From Talinum fruticosum (lineage: Eukaryota; Streptophyta; Magnoliopsida; Caryophyllales; Talinaceae): a stretch of DNA of 64,000 nucleotides. The notes beneath the pieces were generated by a model, which saw only the letters and a program-made list of their open reading frames with translations, searched no databases and was not told where the DNA came from. Shown here in pieces: positions 23,157 through 34,999 of this stretch; the first letter of the stretch is position 1, and each line of letters begins with the position of its first letter. Made by a program: the position numbers and the translations under genes. The stretch lies in assembly GCA_021018815.1 (NCBI GenBank), contig JAITYX010000087.1, forward strand, positions 496,001 to 560,000. The letters run 5' to 3'.

Positions 23157-24000
23157 TAGGCAGTCTATCTTCAATCCTAAAGCTTACGTAGTTTACCTAA
23201 GTCATCTTTTTTGTTTTTTTTTTTTTTTGTATTCTTCCGTTAGATTTTAGTTTGTTAGAAAGTTGGCAAGGATAGAGAGACGGAGGCTTTGGGGTTTGGA
23301 CGTCATCAAAAATGGTGGGGAGGGTATACCTTGGACATTGTAAATGGATCATAATAACTGGTAAAGGATGGGGAAATAGTTTCGAGGAAAAAAAGTTTTG
23401 GCTTGAGACTTGGGGATGGTATAGGTGGTCTATTGGGGGGCGTTTTTTAATTGGTTTTATTTCTTGGTGTTTTTCTGTACATAAAGAGAGAAATGTTTCT
23501 CTTTGGGAAGAGGAGAGTGGGGGTATAGCCTTGCAAGTGTAATTCGCGTTGCGTATTGGAGGGTGAATTCTTGGTAAAGTGGATGAAAAAATTCACTCTT
23601 GATTCTTTCCACATATTCCTGGCGTTTTTACTTCTACAATTGTTATCTTTGCTTTGGTTATAATCCTGGTGATCAACTACTTTGAGTTTAGTTTCCCCCT
23701 GCCGTCACAGCATGAATCGCTCATCTTGGCTTGCTGTTTGGGTTATTTAAGACATGATGAGATATTTAACTTTTTTGTGCGATCTCCAGACGTGAGAATT
23801 TCCAAACCCTCCCCCCCAAAAAAAAAAAGAAAACAAAAGTAAAAAAATTGTGAGTGCCTTCAAATTGTTTAATAACCCGTCAGTTTTTTTTGGACAGATC
23901 ATCAATAAATAAATTGTTGCCCAAATCTTTAAATATGTTTATGTTGGCCATTTTAGGAGGACGTCTCTCGTCTACTTAAGCCTGCCTAGACTCCAGTTTC
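23157..24000 (+). other. 3' flank of the WAV3-like gene
   Basis: It begins with the presumed 3' untranslated region, including a T tract at about 23206-23230. No AATAAA is close to the stop; an AATAAATAAAT cluster at about 23905 is a possible but distant signal. I see no other gene here. Confidence 0.45.
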
Positions 24001-24002
24001 AT

Positions 24003-24155
24003 GAATCAATGATTTAATCGGTCGGATTGTTAAGATAACCGATCCGCTTATTGATCTAGTCAGTAATGTGAGTTAATGATTTAATCGGTCGGATCTGTTT
24101 AATTCGGATTAAACCGTTTGATGGTTGAATTGGATTAAACCAAGTAAATCTAGTA

Positions 24156-24221
<66 letters not shown>
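24003..24221. repeat. Short direct repeat and (TA)n tract
   Basis: AATGATTTAATCGGTCGGAT occurs at about 24006 and 24073 within TCGG/AACCG-rich sequence, followed by a TA run from about 24162 to 24221. It may be the edge of an eroded transposable element. Confidence 0.55.
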
Positions 24222-24223
<2 letters not shown>

Positions 24224-24279
24224 CAACACAATCCATACATATCTATGAAAAGAAATATATGACCTAACCTATGATGGGC

Positions 24280-24545
24280 CAAGGCCCTTTCAAACCATCG
24301 CCTTCTGGAGAAAGAGAGATAGACAGGAGCATGTGAGACCTAATAAAACCCTAGCTGCTTTTACTATTCTTCCCCTTTAAATACTATTTGCGCAGCTTAC
24401 TGAACAGGAGAGTAGTGAGAGAGAGAGAGAGAGTGCGTGCGTGACAGAGACAAAAAGCTTCATTATCTTCCATTTTCCTTCATCTTTACCTCCCGCAGCA
24501 TGTTCATACTCCCGCAGCATGTTCATCAACCACATTAATTTTAGG
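24280..24545 (+). promoter_or_regulatory. Promoter-like module with no recognisable gene behind it
   Basis: In order it has GATGGGCC (site II-like), AAACCCTAGCTG (telo-box-like), TTTAAATAC (TATA-like), a GA run (24417-24434), a leader with CTCCCGCAGCATGTTCAT in two tandem copies (24490-24526), and TTTTAG|GTAAATTTG, which could be a leader intron donor. This order is typical of plant housekeeping promoters. A good ATG context (CTTCAATGGCGG) at 24632 opens only 15 codons before TGA at 24677, so any gene is lost or spliced elsewhere. Confidence 0.4.
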
Positions 24546-24980
24546 TAAATTTGACGATTTATATGTCTTGTACTTCTCCGTCCTGTTTTCGATCTCCATT
24601 TCTTCTACAATCAACCACAACCCAAACTTCAATGGCGGAAAAGGATCCATCGTGGACGAAATCACGAAAAAAGCTTTGATTTTTTTATTTATTAAGGTCT
24701 CATTAAGGATAAATCCGGTACAACCGCGACTCGGCCGGGTCGAGCGGTTTCGGCCGAGCCAGTCCGGTTCAATGGTTCAACGGGTTAATCAGTGCGCCCG
24801 GACCGGATCCATGTCCGGTTCTAGTTGAACCGGTCGGGCCTGTCCGGTTCTCGTAACATAGTAGAAACTGTGGTTGGCTGTCTTTGGAACCCCAACATTA
24901 AATGCAAAAATTCGTAGAGGGGGAGAAGGTAATATTTTATTGGGGAAGGTTCTAACCAAAAACAAAAATTTAACACGGAA
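24546..24980. other. Unassigned stretch with CCGGTT-rich block
   Basis: It holds the 15-codon frame at 24632-24679 and, from about 24720 to 24860, a block rich in CCGGTT/AACCGG words of the kind common in eroded plant repeats. No gene recognised. Confidence 0.35.
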
Positions 24981-24989
24981 TAGCTTGGC

Positions 24990-25965
24990 CTTGTTTGAAC
25001 TCGCATATAAAAAGAACATAAACAAAAACATAAATAAAGATGAACATAAACGAATATAAACAAACATAAATAAATATAAATAATATAAATGAGTTATTAA
25101 ATAAAAACGAATAAACATAAACAAACATAAACGAACATAAATGAGTTGTTAAATAGAAATGAATAAATATAAATGAACATAAAAGAATATAAATGAATAT
25201 AAAATATAAATAGTTTATATTTTTCATATAAAGTCGAACAAACTCTTGTGGGAATGTTCGAAATTACATACAAAACGCACATAAAAAGAAAAATAAATAT
25301 AAACGAATATAAAAGAGCGAAATGAACAAAAATGAATATAAACAAACATAAATGAATATAAAACATAAATATATTATATTTTTCATGTAAAGTTGAACAG
25401 TGCTCTAGTGAGTCTGTTCAAATTTACATGCAAAACACACATAAAAAGAAAAATAAACATAAACGAACATAAAAGAGCGAAATGAACAAAAACGAATGTA
25501 AACGAATATAAACGAACATAAATAAACATAAATAAACATAAACGAACATAAATGAGTTGTTAAATAAAAACGAATGAATATAAACAAACACAAATGAACG
25601 AAACGAACATAACCAAAAATAAATAAATACAAACGAACATAAATGAGTTGTTAAATATAAACGAATGAACATAAACGAATATAAAAGAGTATAAACGAAT
25701 ATAAAATATAAATAGATTATGTTTTCATGTAAAATCGAACAAATTCTAGTGGCACTGTTCGAACTTATATACAAAATACACATAAACAAAAACATAAATA
25801 TAAAAGAACGAAATGGACAGAAACAAATAGAGACGAATATAAACAAACATAAACGAACGAAATGAGTTGTTAAATAAGAAACGAACATTAAAGAATATGT
25901 ACGAACATAAAAAAGCATAAAATATAAATAAATTTTGTTTTTCATGTAAAATCAAACAAGTCGTG
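24990..25965. repeat. Variable-length array of ATAAACGAACAT-type repeats
   Basis: Short words (ATAAACGAACATAA, ATAAATGAGTTGTTAAATA) repeat on a 10-12-base scale. They are organised into about four larger units, each opening with GTTCGAA-TTACATACAAAA (near 24991, 25254, 25415 and 25758) and closing with TTTTCATGTAAAATCGAACA. Unit lengths are about 263, 161, 343 and 207 bp, so the number of short words varies inside a fixed frame. Long minus-strand frames rich in F/Y/I/L/V come from the composition and are not genes. Confidence 0.85.
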
Positions 25966-26045
25966 ATCGTCATGGTTTCAACCTAAATCAATTATTCAAA
26001 ACAATAAATATAAGAAGTATTCTTGTCGCACGCATCTAGCCTTCT

Positions 26046-26212
26046 AGGCCTGAACATATGGGTGAATGGGGGATTTGTTGGATGCTTTCCTAGAACTAGT
26101 TACGATGGCATTGTATTAAAGTCCATGGCTTGAACATTTGGGCGAATGGGAGGATTTGTTGGATCCTTTCCTGGAATTAGTTACGATGGCATTGTTTTAA
26201 AGTCTATGCCCA
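26046..26212 (+). repeat. Tandem duplication of about 80 bp
   Basis: GAACATATGGGTGAATGG...TTACGATGGCATTGTATTAAA at about 26053 is repeated from about 26131 with roughly 10% difference. Confidence 0.85.
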
Positions 26213-26479
26213 TGTTTTAGACCACCGAAAAAGGTACTCTTGGACAATTCTTTTTCACCTTGACAATAGTGTAAAAAAGCAAAATACCTTTATTTTTCTT
26301 TAGTGGACTAGTCGAATTTAGTAGCTCAAATACAATATGTAACTGAACTGACTTTGCTTTGTAATTTAAGGATAATGCTATTGCATTCGGCCTACTTGCC
26401 ATAAACAAGACGTCGGGGTAGGGGTCTGGCAATTAATATATGATCTTTTTGCGAGTATAGACGGTCATGTATACCTGGG

Positions 26480-26735
26480 ATTAATTAGCATATAATTGTA
26501 TATTGATTAGTGTACAATTATACACTACTCGATATACAATTGTACACTAATTAGCCCTAGAAGTACACAACAGTTTGTACTATTGTATACTAATTAATAT
26601 ACGATTATACACTACTCACTATACAATTGTATACTAATTAGCCTCGGGAGTACATGACGATTTGTTCTATTATACACTAATCAATATACAATTATATACT
26701 AATTAATTCTTAGCGTACATGACGATTTGTACTTC
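26480..26735. repeat. About 86-bp tandem repeat with internal inverted repeats
   Basis: Three units each contain TATACTAATTAATATAC-like and TATACAATTGTA-like words and close with GTACATGACGATTTGTAC or a variant. TATACAATTGTA is itself palindromic, so each unit could form hairpins. Confidence 0.75.
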
Positions 26736-28430
26736 TGAAAATACATTAAAATTTACGGGGGTCTAGATATGCATGGGAATGCAACATTGAGTTATTGAAG
26801 GCTTGAAGTTGTGATTAACATAGAGATCATTAATCTAATGTAAATGAGTAGTAATTTTCCTACACTATTCCTCCCTCCTCCTTTTCCAAGTTGTGAATGA
26901 ATTTGAATCTCGCCCTTTTATTAAACACTCCAAGTTAGCGTATGTTAGGATAACAAAGGATAAGTATTTAAGTGCAATTTCGAGTAGTTCGAAAGTTTAA
27001 TTTTTTTAAGGGTAAATGTGCTATCCAATTGGCCACTATTTGAACGGTAATTTCAATTAGGCTTGAAGGCCTCAGTGGGATATGAATATCAAACCTAGGG
27101 CTTAAAGCCTAAGCCCACAACTCATCCTAACTCCTTTGTAGAACTTGTAAGGAAATTATCTCTTACAAGGATCGAACCCGATAAAAAGATGACAGTTTGG
27201 AGTGCTTGTCACTTGGTCAACACTCACTTGGTAGTTAGAACATTTAATTTTGGTTCCTGCGAGAAATTAGTTTGTATGTGGCTTGCTTTCATCATATACT
27301 TTTTGACTTTTTTTTTTAAAGATTGAGGTGAAAATGATGACATAGATAGGGTTCGAACCTAAATCTCTAGTTGCAACTCCCAAAACCTTTGTAGTTAAGT
27401 TAATTAACACCCACACATACACGGGGATAGTAATGGGTTGAGTATAGGTTAGGTCCAAGTGGACCTAGACCCATTTATTATTTGGGACTTAGACCCGGAC
27501 TTGACCTTGCCCCGTCGGGGTTTGTGAAACATATACCCGGACTCAAACATCGTTGGGTTTGTGGATCCAACAGACCCTAAATAGGTCTTATATGGGTTCG
27601 GACTATTTCAAACTAAAATTGTTAAGAACTAACATAATCTTGTAACTCTTCCATCCCATTTAAAATTATTACGCATTTGTAAGAAATATAAATTTCTCGT
27701 TTTTCACATAGTACTTAGGTAACCTATAAATTGACAAATTAAAACAATGAAGCAAAAATTAAACAAACCGAACAAACTTGAAAAAGAATATGAGAGTAAG
27801 AGTTTGAAAGTTATACATGATGATTGATGATGAGCAAACGAATCAAGGAATGATTGAATTGTTTAAAAGAATTAAGCCAAACCGAAGAAATATTTTTTAA
27901 AATAACTTTTAATCGGGTCTATGGGTTGGTTACGGGTCTCAAATATCATACCTTGATCCGGATCCATTTAACACCACTTGGATCCATACCCATCATCTTC
28001 AAAATTTTTGGACCCGCACCAGCTAATTCGGGTATGATGAAATTTTGCTTGTACACGTGGACTAGATTAGTTATTACATAGAAACAAAATTTCATCAGTG
28101 ACAATCTTGACATTTGAGATAATATAATATTCATCTATAGTTATCATCCATAATTTGAATCAAGGCTAGCCTAGAATTTCACTTTGCAAAATTATGGTAT
28201 TTACCTAATCTACGTGAGGTCTTCTTGCTACCTAGTGATGACGATTGGAGCTCCCAGTTTTGCATCAACCAAGTGCATGCTTCGAGATTGACATTTCAGA
28301 CTTGTAAGTGTACACCTTTTTTGTCCACTCTTCTCCACTATGCCCTAGGTATGCCTCTTCTTCCCTTATTTTACTCCTTTGTCACTAGAACGACCACTTT
28401 GGCCCATTATATCCCACTAATCTAGATTCC
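26736..28430. other. Intergenic DNA with a possible eroded MITE
   Basis: No gene is recognised. Bases 27418-27610 (GGTCCAAGTGGACCTAGACCC and similar) and 27905-28045 carry related words in roughly inverted arrangement, as in some eroded plant hAT-like elements. A GGTTCGAACCT word at about 27349 is tRNA-like in isolation, but no cloverleaf is present. Confidence 0.3.
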
Positions 28431-28880
28431 CACTATTAAAAAAAGGTTCCGGATAAGTGGGATGGTTGACAAAGTTGAGATGAACTCAACTCCTCAACTG
28501 TGGAAAATAGGAGTTCACGTCTCCTACTAAAACAATAATTGTGAAATACAGTATGAACACACGAGATTAAATCCACAGAGAGCATCAATTGCTCTTCTCT
28601 CTCGCTTTATCTCGAATTCCTCAATCTCTCCCTTACAGAAACTATTATCCTAGGTTTACGGATTTGAGGCATGGTTATTTAGTAGCCACCGACGTTTTTC
28701 TCTACTCGATTGGGCTCGTGAAAATGTCGGATTCGCGCAACGAAAAGGCACAAGGACAGGCTCTGGACTTTCATGAGAAATTAATACTCGTGGAACATCA
28801 ATCGGAAACCGATCGCTTCTGCACTACAAAGTACACACCTTATACTGCCTAACAGTGGTGTCAAAGCCAAATTGGCTCGA
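28431..28880 (+). mobile_element. Possible LTR 3' end followed by a primer-binding site
   Basis: GTGGTGTCAAAGCC at about 28856-28869 resembles the initiator-Met primer site (TGGTATCAGAGC) found just after many plant LTRs, and it is preceded by CTGCCTAACA. The upstream stretch could be U5/R, but I cannot find the LTR start or a partner copy. Confidence 0.3.
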
Positions 28881-29870
28881 TTCTATTCCCGGTTGTGAGT
28901 ATTCGCAATCTGTTTAGGAGTTGTTGCAAGCTTCAATTTCAAAGCATGTTTCTTTTTTATTTGCTTTTGCCTAAATTTGGTGTCATAGTCAATCTGGGAT
29001 TGACTGACCTTCCCCTTATCACTCAGCCTTGATTGATTCGACCCACCTGCCTGACCGCCTTAGTGGTGGCGGTAGTAACCCCTTGCTAGCCTCCACCACT
29101 TTTTAGGAGACATGATTTTTCCGGCCAACTATTTATCAAACTAAGTGTTTGATACAAATCACTAAGCCCACAGAAAAAGGTAGAAGAAAATAAATTAAGT
29201 ATAGTTTTCGAACTAACTCAACAGAACCGTCGGGGAAGGGTAGTGCGTGTAGCCAAGCGCTACCAATAGAAGCTGTTGCTTTCCTTCTTCCTCAATATGA
29301 CCTCTAGTAGTGTCGATCTGTGTAATATCGATAAGAAAATCCCGAAAATACACGTCTCAGTGGCGCGTGTACCGCACCCTCCGCCGCTGTACACACGTGC
29401 CGTCACCCAGTCGCACTTCGGTGACGTAGTTAACATGTTTTGGCTTGCCGTTAGCCGATATATGCGAAGACGGTGGAATTTTGCGCAATTGGGCACTAGA
29501 ATGAGGTCGTGGGCTTTTATTTTGGTGGAGGAGGTGAAACATCATTTGGGTTGAAAGAGGGTCACAGGTGAAAAGAAAAGCAAAGTCGTGGCTAGCTAAG
29601 GTCACCGGAGAAAGATAAGACAGTCGTGCCCATTCTCTCGGTAGCCATGGCTACGTAGAGAGGAAAGAGAGTAGTACGAGTTGTTGCTCAGAAAAACTAG
29701 AGGTGTGAGAGGTCAGGGAAAGAGAGAGGAAAGAGGGCCCGAGTAAGAGAGAAAAGGGGGAGGGCGTTGCTTTAGTAGTTACACGCCTAAGACAGGCATG
29801 GGTTTGTTGTTTTATTAGTAGCTACAAGCCCGAGACCGATTCGTTTTAGTAGTAGCTAGAGCGTGCCTAT
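28881..29870. other. Unassigned region
   Basis: This has mixed composition, with several short frames none of which I recognise. Near 29776-29870 a motif AGTAGCTACAAGCC/AGTAGCTAGAGCGTGCC recurs two or three times. It may be the leader of the eroded copia element to the right of the nest. Confidence 0.3.
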
Positions 29871-29879
29871 TTTATTTAA

Positions 29880-30091
29880 TACAAGCAACATTCTTATTTT
29901 AATTGAATTGTATGGATTTTACGTAAATCCATAACTAGTTTTAATTTGATTATGTGATTATAATTTTGTGTAAATTATTTTATGTCTTTAATAGTTAATT
30001 TCAATATGTGTATATGAATTTGTTTCATGTTACATGTATAAATTCATAATATTATGTAATTCCATTTTATGTAATATTTGTTTGACATATT
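29880..30091. repeat. AT-rich repeat block, left of the nest
   Basis: It carries ATGTAAATT-GTTTTA-like words and is the same class of sequence as 50040-50716 and 53393-53960. Removing the nested insertions joins these blocks into one stretch. Confidence 0.6.
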
Positions 30092-30599
30092 CACTACTAT
30101 AGGAATCACTTTTAATTACGGTTAAAAATGACCTTTAACGACGGTTAGTCTGGCGTCGTGTATGTGGCTGTCATTGTATATAACATCTTTTACTACGGTT
30201 TAAAACCGTAGTAATAGGTCACTCTATGACGACGGTTCTCACATTAGAACCGTGATCATAGGTCCTACTACGAGACTTATGATGACAGTTCTTACATTAG
30301 AATCGTCGTCATAGGTACAACACAAAAAATGAAAAATTTGTTCTAGGCAGGGTATGTGACGACGGTTCTAATATAAGAACCTTCGTCATAGGTTAGGATT
30401 TTTTTGTAGTTTTTTTGTTTTTCCGTACCTCGTACAAAATACAACACAAAATACATCACAACTTATACAACAACAACCAATAGCTGCAATTTTCCAAATA
30501 TATACAAAAGTTTCCCACTTACTACAACCACAACAAGTTCCATTGAACAAGTTCGAGAACATAATTCCATAAATTTTCACAGACAAGTTATAGTAATGA

Positions 30600-31787
30600 A
30601 CATATTAAAATTAATGATGTGAAATTATAATACAAGGAGTACTCATTCACTATTTATGTAAAAGTTCATCTCTATTTACCCAAAGTGATACTTTTGTAGT
30701 AGATTTAGTTATGTCATTGTATTTATGACAATATTTGCTTGCTTGGAGTTGTTGCAGAGGTAGCCCGGACAAACATATATATACATCATATTTGTAGTCC
30801 ACACTATCTCCGCACGAACTTCAAGCAAGCAATATAGTCATAAAGACAAACATATAACTCAATTTATTAAAAAGCATCTCTTTAGGAAAATAGAGATTAA
30901 CCTTTGGTATAAATATTGAAATCATTTAAACCACAAAGTTTCAAGAAAAGAAATACACAAAAAGGTGGATAACATAAAAATTAAATGATCTCGCCCATGA
31001 ACTTGTCAAGAGTGAGCTTATTACTCCTCCAAGGCAAAGCTGTCTCAGTTGTCGAGAAAATGCAATGAGAAAATCGGGGACGAAGGCAACATTTAGGAGC
31101 TTAGTTCTTTTGACCTTCATCGAATGATGATTTTCTAACCCGCCATTGGAGAGCTTAGTCTTTTGTTTTCTTCCTTGGAGTTTATGCAGGGGTAGAGGTG
31201 GACAACCTCACTTCTTCTTAGGGAGGTTCCTCTTCTTTTCCTTAGGGAGGTTCCTCCCCTTCTCCTTCGATAAGTTCCTTCGGATTGGAGAAGAACGAGA
31301 GAAAGAGCCCTCCACCGATTCACTCGCTCTCCGAGGGGGACCAAACGATAAGCACATGCTTGAAGTGGCGTCTCCGCCCACCGCGTCACTTGCTCGTTGA
31401 GTGCGAATTGCTTGCCTAGATTTCCACAAGTTGGTCAAAGTGGCGCTCTACCCGGGCTTCAAGGAGGTCCCAGTCGAAACGCAACACAACTTGTTTTAGA
31501 GCATGAGCTTCGTCAAAGTCTACAAAAGCCAGCTCCATAGCATCATCAATAAAAAGGTTGTAGAATGTCTTCGCAACGAGGGACGGGCAGCAATTGGCAA
31601 CAACAACTTGCTCGACACGGTCCTTATTGAAGCGTGGGCACAATTTCTCGTACCCAGCAGGAAGTGCTCAGTAACTTATTTTCGGTTATGATCGAAGGAG
31701 AGAGTTAAATCAAAGAATTATTCTTACCAACGCCCTCAATAAAGCCTCTACCCCTCTTCCCATTGAAAGAATTTTTTTGCTTCCAAT

Positions 31788-31790
<3 letters not shown>
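30600..31790. other. Internal part of CACTA-1, no recognised protein
   Basis: Several overlapping frames exist between 31135 and 31690 on both strands, including Arg/Glu-rich ones, but none matches a family I know. By position they may be remnants of the element's own gene. Confidence 0.35.

Positions 31791-31792
<2 letters not shown>

Positions 31793-31854
<62 letters not shown>
31793..31854. repeat. (TA)n microsatellite
   Basis: About 30 TA units directly precede the fold-back element. A Tyr/Ile frame across it is an artefact. Confidence 0.9.
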
Positions 31855-31857
<3 letters not shown>

Positions 31858-32285
31858 TTTCCTTTTGCTTCCAATTTTGATGTATTATACATTATGATAA
31901 ACTAGACATGATTTTATTTAAAATTTTACATTATGCATAGGACAAATTAATATGAATAAAATGTTGAGGTCATCCCTTTAATTCCCTTTAACAACCCCAA
32001 GACATAACTATAATCGGAGTTCCTACAACTCTTGTTGTTTTTAACAATGAGATCAGATTCATTAGGCAAGACATAAAGTCTATGTGCAACGTGGGTCACT
32101 ACACAAAAAAGAGAAAAGGGATAAAGGCTTTATTGGAGAAAAAGTGAAAACCGATAGGGAATTATTACTAGTTTGGTGATTATTTACCACCTTTTTCTCC
32201 AATAAAGCCGTTATCCCTTCCCTTTCTTCGTGTACCGACCCACACTGCACATAGACTCTATGTCTTGCTAGCGAATCCAACCTCA
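31855..32285. mobile_element. Fold-back element copy 1, left part
   Basis: It starts GTTTCCTTTTGCTTCCAA and contains an internal hairpin: GGCTTTATTGGAGAAAAAG near 32127 pairs with CTTTTTCTCCAATAAAGCC near 32193. The remainder of the element is at 47784-47971, beyond CACTA-2. Confidence 0.8.
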
Positions 32286-32413
32286 CATTACTATAGGAAC
32301 CACTTTTAACTACGTTTAAAAACGACATTTAACAACAGTTAACGAGGCGTCATGTATTTGGGCGTCGTTGTATGTATCACCTTTGACTACGGTTCAAAAC
32401 CGTAGTCATAGGT

Positions 32414-34982
32414 TGTAACAATCCGACCCTAAATCACATTATTTATTTTATTAATTCATTAATTACAAGATTTATATGATTGAGCGCGTGCACTTCAATT
32501 CGGTATTTTATATTTATATTTACATTATTTTTATATGTGTGTTATGCAGCTAAGGCGATGAATTGGCCCTAATAAAAATCTCATAATAAGGTTATAATTT
32601 GTAAACATCATTATTAAAATAAAATTAAAAAGTAACAATAAGAAAATAATAACAATAATGATAATAAATAAATAAATAAATAAAAATAAAATCAAAATAA
32701 TAAAATAAACAAATTAGATTTTTTGAAGGAGAAATCCATTCTGGAATTTTTTTTTTTAAAAAGAGGCGGTTAAACATAAAAATAAGACAGTCGGGCAAGT
32801 TTAGTCCCAAATTCCTCACTTGCTTCCCCGCTCGCCTCTCCGCTGCTCCTCCTCCCCTTCGCCGCCGCTGCCTTTTCCGGCCATCCGCACGACCACGCCG
32901 GCCGGGGACCGGCGCCGGCCATCCGTCTCTCCTCTCTCGTCTCCTCGCTCACTCTCTCTCGTGCTATCGCTCTCCCTCTCGCTCGGGCGCATGCCCTGCC
33001 TCACCTCTGCCGCGACCGCTCCGCCGACCAATCACCAGCTGCAGCTCGGCCGTCGAGCTCGACGCCGGTGCTGCCCCATAGGCGTCGGAGCAACCGTGCA
33101 CCACCACTCCACCTTCCTCCCGACTTCTCCTCTCCGAATTTGAAGGTAAAACGTTAAACCATAAATTATCAAGTTCATTATTTATTTAAGCAATTGCAAT
33201 TGTAAATTGAATTATCCGATTAGAAATGTGGTTGTTGACTGAATTTAAAGATTGATTGGGAAAATTAGAATGGTGAGGATGATTGAGGTTTGGTACTTTG
33301 ATGGATTGATTGTTAATGAATATGAATGAATGTGATTTTTGGGGAAATTATGAAATAGTGAACGAGATTGAGGATATTTTATTATAGAATTGAGTAAGTT
33401 AATGGATGTGCTATATTTTGCAAATGGTTATATTGAGCAAGCGAAGGGGAATGTGTATGAAGAGTTGAAATTAGGCAATGTGTAAGTGTAGAAATGTAAG
33501 AAAAATTTGAGCTTTAGGTATATTGAATTGTGGTTATGAATGTGAATTTGTTGAGGGAATAATGTCCGTCAATTTAAAATGGTGTATGTATGAATTTTGA
33601 GCAATTCGGTAAATTGTGAAAGCTTCATATGGAAAGGCATGTGGTGGATTAATTAATTACTTAACTAGGGGATTTGAATGCAATGAAGGGAGAAAGAATA
33701 AACTAGGAATAAGTGTTCAATTATGCATATATATATATACCATTTTCAATCCAAGTCAACTAACGAATTGAATTACATCAAAATCATCGATTATCGAATT
33801 GACCTAATCAACTTCTTTAATTAGTATGCATTGTATTCAATATTTGAAATGGAACTAACGCAGTGAAGTTATGTAAGAAAACGTAGTCTAATTGATTACG
33901 TAATAAATATAGAAAACGAAATAAATTGTCTACGCTCATACAAATTCAATTATTGAAACTTAAGAGAAACATTATTAACAACAAAAATATATTGAAACAG
34001 AGATGAAGCCACTTCCATTGCCGCATAGCTGCGACTCAAATTTCTATAAAAGGGAGAAACAGATATTCTCGGTTCGAGTACGTTCATTGCTCGTACCTTT
34101 CGAAAATTCACATGTTTCATCAAATCTCAACATTTCTCATATATATAACTAATAATAAATCATTTGCAAATCAAGTTTTGCCACCTAATCAAGTGGTCCC
34201 CGCCCAATTATCAATTATCGGGGCTTATGCCCATCAATTATCGATAATCGGGGCTTATGCCCAACCCGCGCGGCTTCAACTCGGGTTCTCGGTCGGCCCA
34301 GGAGGTGTGCACCTTACTAAGATCGTATCAATTATCAAGGGGTTCCACTTTCGGATAATAACCAGCAAGCAAGTTTTAATTATATTATCTCCCCCGATTT
34401 CAAACTAAAATGAATTGAAATGCGCGCGTTCAATCAATGTGTTTCAAAATTATTTAACTCGTGCAGGAATGTTCGTATCGAGTTTGGACTCATTCTTCGA
34501 ATTATTTTAATGTTTTTATTTTTAGGAAAAGCATCCGTGAACAGATCCTTTGCCTAAGGAGCCTGACGGGAGCAAGACCTAGCTGGGTATGTCGTTATCA
34601 TTGTACTCGTGATGGGATTAGATGCTCACAAGTGATTCTCATCCTCGTTAAATTCTGGGTTTGACTTTAGAATGTAGTTAAATATTGCGTATTTCCTGTC
34701 GTAGGCCGTTGTATTGGCTTGTTTAATGTATAAAGGTTTAGCAGGACTCTCATTTGGGATTGGTTTATTTATATTGCCTGGCTTGGCTCCGTGCAACATA
34801 AAATTTAGTACTTTCAAAGACTTAAGCATAACCGATAAACACAAAGTTGCTATGGTATTTTATTTTAGCCTTGTCCTATTATTAGGGCGGCGGTGACGCC
34901 TTCAGTCGTTAACTTCCGCTGCGACCTTACCTAATATTCTCGAATTAGGGAATTATTAAGTAATGATAACTGGGGCGTTACG
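32414..34982 (+). repeat. 5' LTR of the Tekay-like element
   Basis: It runs from TGTAACAATCC to GGGGCGTTACG; the last base differs from the CA end seen in the 3' LTR. It contains a GC-rich block (32820-33140) with spurious frames and a double CAATTATC-GGGGCTTATGCCC repeat (about 34206-34262). The 3' LTR lacks about 37 bp, mostly near 33050-33120. Confidence 0.93.
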
Positions 34983-34986
34983 GTTG

Positions 34987-34999
34987 TGGTATCGGAGCC
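34987..34999 (+). other. Primer-binding site
   Basis: TGGTATCGGAGCC, four bases after the LTR, is one change from the plant initiator-Met complement TGGTATCAGAGC. Confidence 0.85.

Noticed and set aside
24789..25973. Long chain of minus-strand hydrophobic frames resembling membrane proteins
   Set aside because: The frames follow the short tandem words and shift with repeat number; this is composition, not a gene family.
27340..27400. GGTTCGAACCT word suggesting a tRNA or tRNA-derived SINE
   Set aside because: The T-arm-like word stands alone; I could not find an acceptor stem, D arm or anticodon arm around it.
32816..33143. Arg/Ser/Pro-rich frames in the LTR, repeated at 40712-41111 and 52690-53187
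   Set aside because: All three lie in the same GC-rich block of LTRs, differ in frame and length between copies, and have no conserved product.
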